Shown here piece after piece: positions 1 through 6,430 of a stretch of 16,769 bases of DNA. The notes under the pieces were generated by a model that was given only the letters and a program-made list of their open reading frames with translations, was not told the origin of the DNA and did not search any database. The stretch is from positions 1-16,769 of the forward strand of contig JAEWAU010000120.1 in assembly GCA_023391535.1 (NCBI GenBank). Reading direction: 5' to 3'. How positions within the stretch are numbered: position 1 is the first letter of the stretch; each line of letters opens with the position of its first letter. Origin of the DNA: Bacillota bacterium (GTDB lineage Bacteria; Bacillota; Clostridia; Oscillospirales; Ethanoligenentaceae). The translations under genes were made by a program, and so were the position numbers.

Positions 1-2
1 TT

Positions 3-953
3 TTGGGGGGGGAGTTGCGGGGCCCCGCCGCTTGGGGGGCGGCCGCCCCCGGCCTGAGTTTCGGGAACCTCCTTGCGCTGTGCCGGGCGGCCCGCCCGCG
101 CGGCTTTTGCGGCGCCCTGCTCCTCGATGAGGCGGTAGAGGCATTCCACGGCGTCCGAAAGGCCACCCAGGCGGTCGATGAGGCCCTCCTTCACGGCGGC
201 CTTGCCGTCGAGCACGGTGCCGACGTCCAGCACCAGTTCGCCGTTGTTCATCATCAGTTCCCGGAAGCGTTTGGCCGTGATATGGGAATTGTCGCTCACA
301 AACTTGATGATGCGGTCCTGCATCTTATAGAAGTAGCCCAGGGTTTGCGGAACGCCCACGATGAGCCCGTTCATGCGCACGGGGTGGATGGTCATGGTGG
401 CGGTGGGCGCAATGAACGAGCGCCGGCAGGAGACGGCCAGCGGCACGCCGATGGAGTGCCCGCCGCCCAGCACCAGCGATACGGTGGGCTTTTTCATGGT
501 GGCGAGAAGCTCCGCGATAGCGAGGCCCGCCTCCACGTCGCCCCCCACGGTGTTGAGGATGATGAGCAGGCCCTCGATTTCGGGGTCCTCGTCCACGGCG
601 ATGATCTGCGGGATGACGTGTTCGTACTTGGTGGTCTTATTGTTGGGCGGCAGAATGAAATGCCCCTCGATCTGCCCGATCACCGTGAGGCAGTGGATGG
701 GATGCCGCCCGCGCGCCATGGTGACGGAGCCGGTTTCGAGGATCTGCCGCACCTGCGGGTCGATTTCCGGCGGCAGATCGTCCCCCGCGGGGGAATCCGG
801 TTCCGGCTGCGCCGGTTCGCCGGGAAATTCCGAAGGATAGTACGGTTCCGGAGCGCCGCTTTCCGCGAAGCCCTCCGAAACCGACCGGTTTCCGCGTTTT
901 TCTTCCGCGCTCCGCGCGTTCTTCTTCTCTTTTTTACCCTTTGCATGCGCCAT
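3..953 (-). CDS. tepA: TepA-like ClpP-family serine protease homologue, partial (runs off left edge)
   Basis: ClpP-fold protein of the TepA type (translocation-enhancing protein; ClpP relatives common in sporulating Firmicutes), probably cytoplasmic. 317 codons are visible with no stop, so the 3' end lies outside the window. After a charged, Pro/Glu-rich N-terminal extension (about 1-65), the ClpP-like core spans about 75-280. The candidate nucleophile is Ser167 in GGGHSIGVP, with His190 in TIHPVR and Asp243 in LVLDVG as the likely triad; the oxyanion-loop-like segment is NTVGGDVEAG (134-143). The tail after 280 is Gly/Pro/Ala rich. The start is ATG at 953, with AGGGGG about 8 bases upstream. 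It is the last visible gene of a minus-strand run, 54 bases after the 107-residue membrane protein. In Bacillus, tepA sits next to spoIIIE, so an FtsK/SpoIIIE gene may follow to the left (inference). The family assignment is firm; protease activity is not shown. Confidence 0.85.
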   Translation of the reverse strand, partial: MAHAKGKKEKKNARSAEEKRGNRSVSEGFAESGAPEPYYPSEFPGEPAQPEPDSPAGDDLPPEIDPQVRQILETGSVTMARGRHPIHCLTVIGQIEGHFILPPNNKTTKYEHVIPQIIAVDEDPEIEGLLIILNTVGGDVEAGLAIAELLATMKKPTVSLVLGGGHSIGVPLAVSCRRSFIAPTATMTIHPVRMNGLIVGVPQTLGYFYKMQDRIIKFVSDNSHITAKRFRELMMNNGELVLDVGTVLDGKAAVKEGLIDRLGGLSDAVECLYRLIEEQGAAKAARAGRPAQRKEVPETQAGGGRPPSGGAPQLPPQ

Positions 954-975
954 CAATATGCCCCCTGCCGACCGG

Positions 976-1005
976 AAGATTACCGGCCAAAGAGCCGGCA
1001 ATCTT
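976..1005 (-). other. Intercistronic stem-loop upstream of tepA
   Basis: Near-perfect inverted repeat: a 12-base arm (976-987), a 6-base loop, and a 12-base arm (994-1005). The only non-Watson-Crick pair is one G-U on the minus-strand RNA. It lies just after the stop of the 107-residue gene and before the tepA ribosome binding site. No T-run follows on the minus strand, so it is more likely an RNA stability or processing element, or a weak attenuator, than a full terminator. Confidence 0.5.
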
Positions 1006-1007
1006 TA

Positions 1008-1331
1008 TTATGGCCGGTTTTCGGGCGGCTCATGCGGACTTTCGGCGTCCGAGCCTTCCAGCTCGCGGATGGCGGCTTCCGTTTCCTCGGGCCCGGCGCC
1101 GGTGAGGTCGTGGTAGAACTCTAGCGCGTCCTCGCGCAGGCCCCTGCTGAGCAGGCCGCGCAAAACGGCTTTCTGCTCGGCGCCAACAGGGTCTTTTTCC
1201 TCCGCGCCGAGCTTTTCGGCGATGCGGTCGAGCGTGTCGTGCATATGGCTGACGTGCGAAAGCAGGGCGACCATCCAGACGATGATCAGAACAAAGCCGC
1301 AGAACCCAAGGAAAGCGAACAGGTTTTCCAT
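1008..1331 (-). CDS. Small membrane protein with L7/L12 C-terminal-like motif (paralogue 2)
   Basis: 107 residues, function unknown. One hydrophobic helix (about 5-26, GFVLIIVWMVALL) is followed by a polar coiled-coil-prone stretch (DTLDRIAEKLGAEEKD, 32-47). Next comes a helical hairpin at about 55-92, with ALEFYHDLTGAGPEETEAAI at its centre, and then an acidic, Pro-rich tail. The hairpin resembles the pattern of ribosomal protein L7/L12 C-terminal-like domains (LYREATG.xx.EA) found in small Firmicute proteins; this is by eye only. The start is ATG at 1331, fixed by a strong GAGGAGG about 8 bases upstream; a longer reading back to 1658 would overlap the neighbouring gene. It is clearly paralogous to the 92-residue gene just upstream: I count about 19 of 42 identical positions in the C-terminal part. 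Same strand and 38 bases apart, so probably one transcript. Confidence 0.8.
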   Translation of the reverse strand: MENLFAFLGFCGFVLIIVWMVALLSHVSHMHDTLDRIAEKLGAEEKDPVGAEQKAVLRGLLSRGLREDALEFYHDLTGAGPEETEAAIRELEGSDAESPHEPPENRP

Positions 1332-1369
1332 AACCGTTCCTCCTCTTCCCGGCCGGCGCGCGGCGCCTT

Positions 1370-1648
1370 TCAGCGCAGCCCGTCGAGGATTTTCACAGCG
1401 CTTTCGGCCTCCTCGGGGGAGGCGCCGGTGAGGTCGCGGTAGAGCAGCAGCGCGTCCGGGCGCCGGTCCTGATCGATGAGGGTGCGGATGCGCCGCGCGT
1501 CCTTCGCGGAAATGGAGGCCGGGCCGCCCAACGCTTTGGCGATGCGCTCCGTGCGCTCGTTTAAGCGGCTCAGCTGCGCCGAAACGCTGATCGCCCAGAA
1601 GAGGATCAGGAGAAGCGGGAAAACAACGAGCAGAAACAGGCCGTCCAT
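1370..1648 (-). CDS. Small membrane protein with L7/L12 C-terminal-like motif (paralogue 1)
   Basis: 92 residues, function unknown. A hydrophobic N-terminal segment (about 3-22, LFLLVVFPLLLILFWAISV) predicts one membrane helix. A short helix (AQLSRLNERTERIAKALG, 24-41) follows, then a C-terminal hairpin at 50-91 centred on ALLLYRDLTGASPEEAESAV, the same pattern as in the downstream 107-residue paralogue. The motif resembles the L7/L12 C-terminal fold seen in small bacterial proteins (inference from pattern). ATG at 1648 is chosen because the membrane segment starts there and AAAGGG lies 9 bases upstream; an alternative reading from 1846 would run inside the COG3581-like gene. The gene starts 43 bases after the stop of that gene, which suggests co-transcription with the dehydratase-activator-like system. 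Confidence 0.8.
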   Translation of the reverse strand: MDGLFLLVVFPLLLILFWAISVSAQLSRLNERTERIAKALGGPASISAKDARRIRTLIDQDRRPDALLLYRDLTGASPEEAESAVKILDGLR

Positions 1649-1691
1649 ATCCGAACACCCTTTCGCGTCATAAAGTTTTCCGGAAAAGGCT

Positions 1692-3017
1692 TTACTGCAC
1701 GGCCACCGGCTCCACGGACGCGGCGGCGGGCGCCGTCTGCGCCGATTTCTGCTGCGCGAGCGCGATGCGGGCGTTCGCGAGCATGAGCTTGATGCGGTTT
1801 TCCTGATTGATGCGCGTGGCGCCGGGATCGTAATCGATGGCGACAATGTTCGCCCCGGGGTTGCGCTCGCGGATGGCGCGGATCATGCCCTTGCCCACCA
1901 CGTGGTTCGGAAGGCAGCCGAAGGGCTGCGCGCAGATGATGTTGGGCGTGCCCGAATGAACGAGTTCAAGCATCTCGCCCGTGAGCAGCCAGCCCTCGCC
2001 CATCTTGTTGCCGTAGCCGAGGTAGCCGCGCACGAGCTCCTTGATATGGTCGAACGTTTCCGGCGGGCGGAAGCGCGGGTAGCGCCGCACGGTTTCGATC
2101 AGCTCGCGCTGCCGGTCCTTGAGGATGCGCTCGAGAAGAGAGCTGACCGCGTGCTTGAGATGGTGGCCGCCGTAGAGGACGGGGTCCACCACGCGGTTAT
2201 CCACCTTGAAGATGACGAAATCGAGAAGGCCCGGCACCACCGGCTCCACGCCCTCCGAAAGCAGGAACTGCTCGAGGTTGTTGTTCCCGAGCGGCGCGTA
2301 CTTGATGTAGATTTCGCCCACCACGCCCACGCGGATTTTTTCGGGGCCCTGCTGCGGCAATGCGGCGAAATCGGCGCAGATACGGTCCATATTCGCGCGC
2401 ACATGCTTGTATTTGAGATTTTTCGGCTGCTTGTATTCCTCCGTGAGGCGGGAGATCCACCCATCGAGCAGGCGGTCGGTATCGCCCTTTTTCACCTCGT
2501 AGGGGTGGCACTGGTTGGCAAGCAGCGTGAGCAGGTCGCCGTACAGCATAGCGTAAACGATGCGGCGGCCGAGATTGTAGTTGAGCTTGAAGCCGGGGTT
2601 CTTTTCGAGCCCAGAAAGGTTGAGCGAGATGACGGGCACCTGCGGGTAGCCGGCGCGTTCGAGCGCCTTGCGCAGCAGGTGGATGTAGTTCGAGGCGCGG
2701 CAGCCTCCGCCCGTCTGCGTGATGACGAGCGCCACCTTGTTTATATCGTAGCGGCCGCTTTCGAGCGCGTCGAGAAACTGCCCGATGACGAGCAGGGCGG
2801 GGTAGCAGGAATCGTTATGGACGTTGCGCAGCCCTTCCTCCACGATATTCCGGTTGTTTGTGGTGAGCAGCTCCATATGGTAGCCGTCGAGCCGGAAGGC
2901 GTTGCGCATCAGCGTAAAATGCGCCGGAAGCATCATGGGCATGAGGATCGTATATTCTTTTTTCATCTCCTTGGTGAAAAGGAGCCTGCCGGATTTATCG
3001 TAAACCAGTTTTGCCAT
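1692..3017 (-). CDS. COG3581-like 2-hydroxyacyl-CoA dehydratase-related protein
   Basis: 441 residues. It resembles the C-terminal third of the large Firmicute acyl-CoA dehydratase activase-related proteins (COG3581 type), distant relatives of 2-hydroxyacyl-CoA dehydratase subunits. Conserved-looking cysteines are Cys71 (SCYPALL), Cys106 (GGGCRASNY), Cys170 (QCHPYE), Cys214, Cys362 and Cys368 (AQPFGCLPNH). They could bind an iron-sulfur cluster that accepts an electron from the ATP-driven activator encoded just upstream. The last 20 residues are Ala/Gln/Pro rich and probably disordered. The start is ATG at 3017 with GAGG upstream. The 74-base gap to the upstream activator gene holds a small hairpin (3043-3060). 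The physiological substrate is unknown; it should not be called a specific dehydratase. Moderately sure of the family, not of the reaction. Confidence 0.85.
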   Translation of the reverse strand: MAKLVYDKSGRLLFTKEMKKEYTILMPMMLPAHFTLMRNAFRLDGYHMELLTTNNRNIVEEGLRNVHNDSCYPALLVIGQFLDALESGRYDINKVALVITQTGGGCRASNYIHLLRKALERAGYPQVPVISLNLSGLEKNPGFKLNYNLGRRIVYAMLYGDLLTLLANQCHPYEVKKGDTDRLLDGWISRLTEEYKQPKNLKYKHVRANMDRICADFAALPQQGPEKIRVGVVGEIYIKYAPLGNNNLEQFLLSEGVEPVVPGLLDFVIFKVDNRVVDPVLYGGHHLKHAVSSLLERILKDRQRELIETVRRYPRFRPPETFDHIKELVRGYLGYGNKMGEGWLLTGEMLELVHSGTPNIICAQPFGCLPNHVVGKGMIRAIRERNPGANIVAIDYDPGATRINQENRIKLMLANARIALAQQKSAQTAPAAASVEPVAVQ

Positions 3018-3091
3018 GGATACCTCATCCTTTCACCGCCGGCCGGGGAAACCGCCCCGGGTGAAGCGGCCGGATTCCTGTGTTCGAAACG

Positions 3092-6064
3092 TCAGGCGCC
3101 TTTTGCCGCGCCGCTTTCCGTGCCCTCGCGCGAATCCATCGCCGCGAGGAGGCTGCGGATGCGGATACGGACGGCGCCGAGATTGGCGATCTCGTCGATT
3201 TTGATCTGCGTGTAGAGCTTGCCGCCCCGTTCGCAGATTTCGCGCGCCTCGTCGGTGGTGATGGCGTCCACCCCGCAGCCGAAGGAAACAAGCTGAATCA
3301 GCTCCGTTTCGGGGCGGGAGGTGACGAAATCGGCCGCCGCGTAAAGCCGCGCGTGGTAGGTCCACTGATTGAGGACGTGGCGGTCCTGCAGATGCCCGAG
3401 GTGGGCGACGCTGTCCTCCGAAACGACCACCATGCCGTAGGAGGTGAGCAATCCATCGATGCCGTGGTTGATCTCCGGGTCGATGTGATAGGGGCGGCCC
3501 GAAAGCACCGCCACGCGTTTGCCGTTGGCCTTTGCAAACTCCAGCGCGCGCTCGCCCTCGCGGCGCACCGAGGCCGTATAGTCTTTATATTCCGCGTAGG
3601 CGGCCTTTGCCGCCGCCTTCACCTCCCGCGGGGAGACGCCGAACTCGCGCCCGAAAAAGCCCGAGGCCGCCTTGACAAAGCCGGAAGGCCGGTCGAGATC
3701 GAAATAGGGGGTGAAGTAGCGCGCGTCTTTGAGGCGCGCCACGTTTGCCGCGAGCAGCTCGGGGTAATAGGCGACCACCGGGCAGTTGTAGTGGTTATCC
3801 GACCGGTGCTCGTCGAAATTGTAGGGCATGCAGGGGTAAAAGATGGTATCCACGCCCGCGTCGAGCAGCGCCTCGATGTGGCCGTGCGCGAGCTTGGCGG
3901 GGTAGCAGACCGTATCCGAGGGAATGGTGTACTGCCCGGAGATATAGAGCCGCCGGCTCGATTCGGGCGAAACCACGACCTCGAAGCCGAGCTTTGTGAG
4001 AAACGTGTGCCAGAACGGCAGATTTTCGTACATGTTGAGCGCCAGCGGCAGCCCGATTTTGCCGCGCGGGCCGGAAACGGACTTGTAGGAACGCAGTTTA
4101 TCGTATTTGTATTTGTAGAGGTTCGGAAGCGGCTCCTGCTTTTTGCCGCCCACGGGGCGGTCGCACCGATTGCCGCTGATGTAGCGGCGGCCGCCGTCGA
4201 AGGTGTTGACGGTGAGCGGGCAGTGGTTGCCGCACAGGCCGCAGTTGGCCGTTTTGGTGGCGTGCGTGAAGTTTAAGAGCGCCTCCGGCGTGAGCAGCCC
4301 GGAACGCTGCGCGGCGCGCGCCGCGCCGTGCGCCGCGGACTGCTCTTTGGCGTAGAGCGCCGCGCCGTAGGCGCCCATGAGGCCCGCGATGGCGGGGCGC
4401 GTCACCTCGGCGCCGATTTCGCGCTCGAAGCTGCGCAGCACGGCGTCGTTGTAGAATGTGCCGCCCTGCACCACGATATGCCGCCCGAGCTGGGAGGGCG
4501 AGGAGGCGCGTATGACTTTATAGATGGCGTTTTTGACCACGCTCAAAGAAAGGCCTGCCGAAATATCGGAGACGTCGGCGCCGTCCTTCTGCGCCTGCTT
4601 GACGGAGGAATTCATGAACACCGTGCACCGCGTGCCGAGCTGCACCGGATGCTTGGCGAAGATGCCGAGCTTCGCAAAATCCTTGACCGAGTAGCCCAGC
4701 GCCTTGGCGAAGGTTTCGATGAACGAGCCGCAGCCCGAGGAGCACGCCTCGTTGAGCATTATGGAATCCACCGCGCCGCCGCGGATTTTGAAGCATTTGA
4801 TATCCTGCCCGCCGATATCGAGAATGAAATCGACGTCCGGCTGGAAATGGCGGGCGGCGGTGTAGTGCGCCACCGTTTCCACCAGGCCGTAATCCACGCC
4901 GAACGCGCTGCGGATGAGGTCCTCGCCGTAGCCCGTAACCGCCGCGCCGCGGATATCGGCGCCGGGGCAGGTTTCGTAGAGGCGGCCGAGCTGCTCCTTC
5001 ACCACGGAAACGGGGTTGCCCAGGTTGGAGGCGTAATACTGGAACAGGATGTTGTCGTTTGTATCGACGAGCACGAGCTTGGTGGTGGTGGAGCCGGCGT
5101 CGATGCCGAGCCACGCGGGGCCGCGGTAGGAGGCCGGGTCCGCGTAACCCGCCGTGCAGGCGCCGTGGCGCTCGCAAAACGCCTCGTACTCCTCCTCGCT
5201 TTCAAAAAGCGGCGGGAGGCTATCCGTATGTGTAACGCGGTTGCGGGAATCCTCAAGGCTTGCGAGCAGCTCGTCGAAACCGCGCGGCTCGAGCTTGGCG
5301 GCGTGCAGCGCCGCGCCCATCGCCACAAAATAGGCGGCGTTTTCGGGGAAAAGCGCGTTTTCCGGCGGCAGGCGCAGCGTTTCCACGAAACGGCGGCGCA
5401 GCTCCTTCTGGAAAAAGAGCGGCCCGCCCAGAAACGCGACGCGCCCCGTGATGCGCCGCCCCTGCGCGAGTCCCGCGACAGTCTGCTCCACAACGGCCTG
5501 GAAGATGGAGGCCGCGATGTCCTCGCGGCGCGCGCCCTGATTAAGCAGCGGCTGGATATCCGACTTTGCGAACACGCCGCAGCGCGACGCGATGGAATAG
5601 ATCTTCTCGTGATGCGCGGCAAGCTCGTCGAGCTCGTCGGGCGTGACGCCGAGCAGCGTGGCCATCTGGTCGATGAACGCGCCGGTGCCGCCCGCGCAGG
5701 TGCCGTTCATGCGCTCCTCGAGCCCGCCGGTGAAGAAGATGATCTTGGCGTCCTCACCGCCCAGCTCGATGACGGCGTCGGTGCCCGGCAGGAAACGGTC
5801 CACCGCGCCGGCGGTGGCGAACACCTCCTGCACGAAATCGATGCCGCACGCTTTGGCGACGCCCAGCCCCGCCGAGCCTGTGACGGCCACGCGCACCTGC
5901 TTGCCCGCAAGCTCCCCGGCGCACTGGCGGAGCATTTCGTCCGCCTTTTCGCGCACGCGGGAAAGGTGCCGCTCGTAGCGCTTAAACAGGATGTTGTATT
6001 TTTCGTCCATAACCACCACTTTGACGGTGGTGGAGCCGATGTCGATTCCAATAGTATAGTTCAT
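3092..6064 (-). CDS. Double BcrAD/BadF-type ATPase activase with DUF2229-like region
   Basis: 990 residues. Module 1 (about 3-265): DIGSTT (8-13), ELGGEDAKI, and cluster cysteines Cys123 (GTCAGGTGAF) and Cys162 (SRCGVFAKS), as in the homodimeric HgdC-type activators that hold one [4Fe-4S] cluster and use ATP to inject a low-potential electron. Module 2 (about 318-575): GIDAGSTTTK, DIGGQDIK, Cys445 (SSGCGSF) and Cys480 (TRCTVF). A Cys-rich knuckle follows (Cys608, 611, 615, 634). The DUF2229-like part (about 668-980) has Cys720 (VCYPAK), Cys745 (YPCMPYN), Cys761 and Cys930 (FGCGVD). Two fused modules could replace the usual homodimer. The start is ATG at 6064, with GGGAG upstream; a longer reading from 6106 adds only an Arg-rich stretch with no better site. 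It is the first gene after the promoter at 6155-6182. In many relatives this polypeptide continues into the COG3581-like part, which here is a separate gene. The substrate is unknown. Confidence 0.92.
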   Translation of the reverse strand: MNYTIGIDIGSTTVKVVVMDEKYNILFKRYERHLSRVREKADEMLRQCAGELAGKQVRVAVTGSAGLGVAKACGIDFVQEVFATAGAVDRFLPGTDAVIELGGEDAKIIFFTGGLEERMNGTCAGGTGAFIDQMATLLGVTPDELDELAAHHEKIYSIASRCGVFAKSDIQPLLNQGARREDIAASIFQAVVEQTVAGLAQGRRITGRVAFLGGPLFFQKELRRRFVETLRLPPENALFPENAAYFVAMGAALHAAKLEPRGFDELLASLEDSRNRVTHTDSLPPLFESEEEYEAFCERHGACTAGYADPASYRGPAWLGIDAGSTTTKLVLVDTNDNILFQYYASNLGNPVSVVKEQLGRLYETCPGADIRGAAVTGYGEDLIRSAFGVDYGLVETVAHYTAARHFQPDVDFILDIGGQDIKCFKIRGGAVDSIMLNEACSSGCGSFIETFAKALGYSVKDFAKLGIFAKHPVQLGTRCTVFMNSSVKQAQKDGADVSDISAGLSLSVVKNAIYKVIRASSPSQLGRHIVVQGGTFYNDAVLRSFEREIGAEVTRPAIAGLMGAYGAALYAKEQSAAHGAARAAQRSGLLTPEALLNFTHATKTANCGLCGNHCPLTVNTFDGGRRYISGNRCDRPVGGKKQEPLPNLYKYKYDKLRSYKSVSGPRGKIGLPLALNMYENLPFWHTFLTKLGFEVVVSPESSRRLYISGQYTIPSDTVCYPAKLAHGHIEALLDAGVDTIFYPCMPYNFDEHRSDNHYNCPVVAYYPELLAANVARLKDARYFTPYFDLDRPSGFVKAASGFFGREFGVSPREVKAAAKAAYAEYKDYTASVRREGERALEFAKANGKRVAVLSGRPYHIDPEINHGIDGLLTSYGMVVVSEDSVAHLGHLQDRHVLNQWTYHARLYAAADFVTSRPETELIQLVSFGCGVDAITTDEAREICERGGKLYTQIKIDEIANLGAVRIRIRSLLAAMDSREGTESGAAKGA

Positions 6065-6154
6065 GCAAAAAGTTCTCCCGCGGCGCGCGCGCCGCCTTTC
6101 GGACATTCCGCGGAAACTGATTTCCGACGGCCGCTGTTTACCGATACTATCATA

Positions 6155-6182
6155 ATTATAGCACAGCGCGGAAAGCTGTCAA
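6155..6182 (-). promoter_or_regulatory. Sigma-A promoter of the activase operon
   Basis: Reading the minus strand: TTGACA (6182-6177), a 16-base spacer, then TATAAT (6160-6155). Both hexamers match the consensus exactly. It points into the 990-residue activase gene, giving a leader of roughly 85 bases. No operator-like palindrome is obvious within it. Confidence 0.85.
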
Positions 6183-6278
6183 TCGGAAGGCCTTCGGAAG
6201 CGGAAAGGGAGGAAGAAAGCGGAAGCCTCCGGCCGGGCGGAAAATGCGGAAAACGCCGCCCGCGCCTGTGTCAAGGGT

Positions 6279-6307
6279 TTGACAATCATCCCCTTTTGTT
6301 TTAAAAT
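6279..6307 (+). promoter_or_regulatory. Sigma-A promoter of acnA-icd, with palindrome over the -35
   Basis: TTGACA (6279-6284), a 17-base spacer, TAAAAT (6302-6307). The -35 box is the right arm of an inverted repeat, TGTCAA-GGGT-TTGACA (6269-6284), a possible operator. The leader to the aconitase start is about 115 bases. The promoter is divergent from the activase promoter at 6155-6182; the whole gap (6065-6430) holds these two promoters and no gene. Confidence 0.8.
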
Positions 6308-6430
6308 AATAAGACTGATATTGCGGAAATGGGCCGCATGCCGCCGGAACTGCTTTGGGCAAAAACGGGGGCGGCGGAGCCGGCCCGCAATTCGGATCGG
6401 ACCGAACGCGATGCGTAAAGGAGCTGCGCG

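Noticed and set aside
3..953. Calling the left-edge gene clpP
   Set aside because: The GGGHSIGV nucleophile context, TIHPVR and the long N-terminal extension fit the TepA-type relatives better than housekeeping ClpP.
1902..4276. Two long plus-strand open frames (437 and 398 codons) opposite the COG3581-like and activase genes
   Set aside because: Shadows of the real minus-strand genes, with no ribosome binding sites and no family resemblance.
4328..6304. 658-codon open frame on the plus strand across the activase gene
   Set aside because: It is antisense to the 990-residue activase with all its motifs, rich in Arg/His/Gly/Ala as expected for a high-GC shadow frame, and overlaps the divergent promoters.
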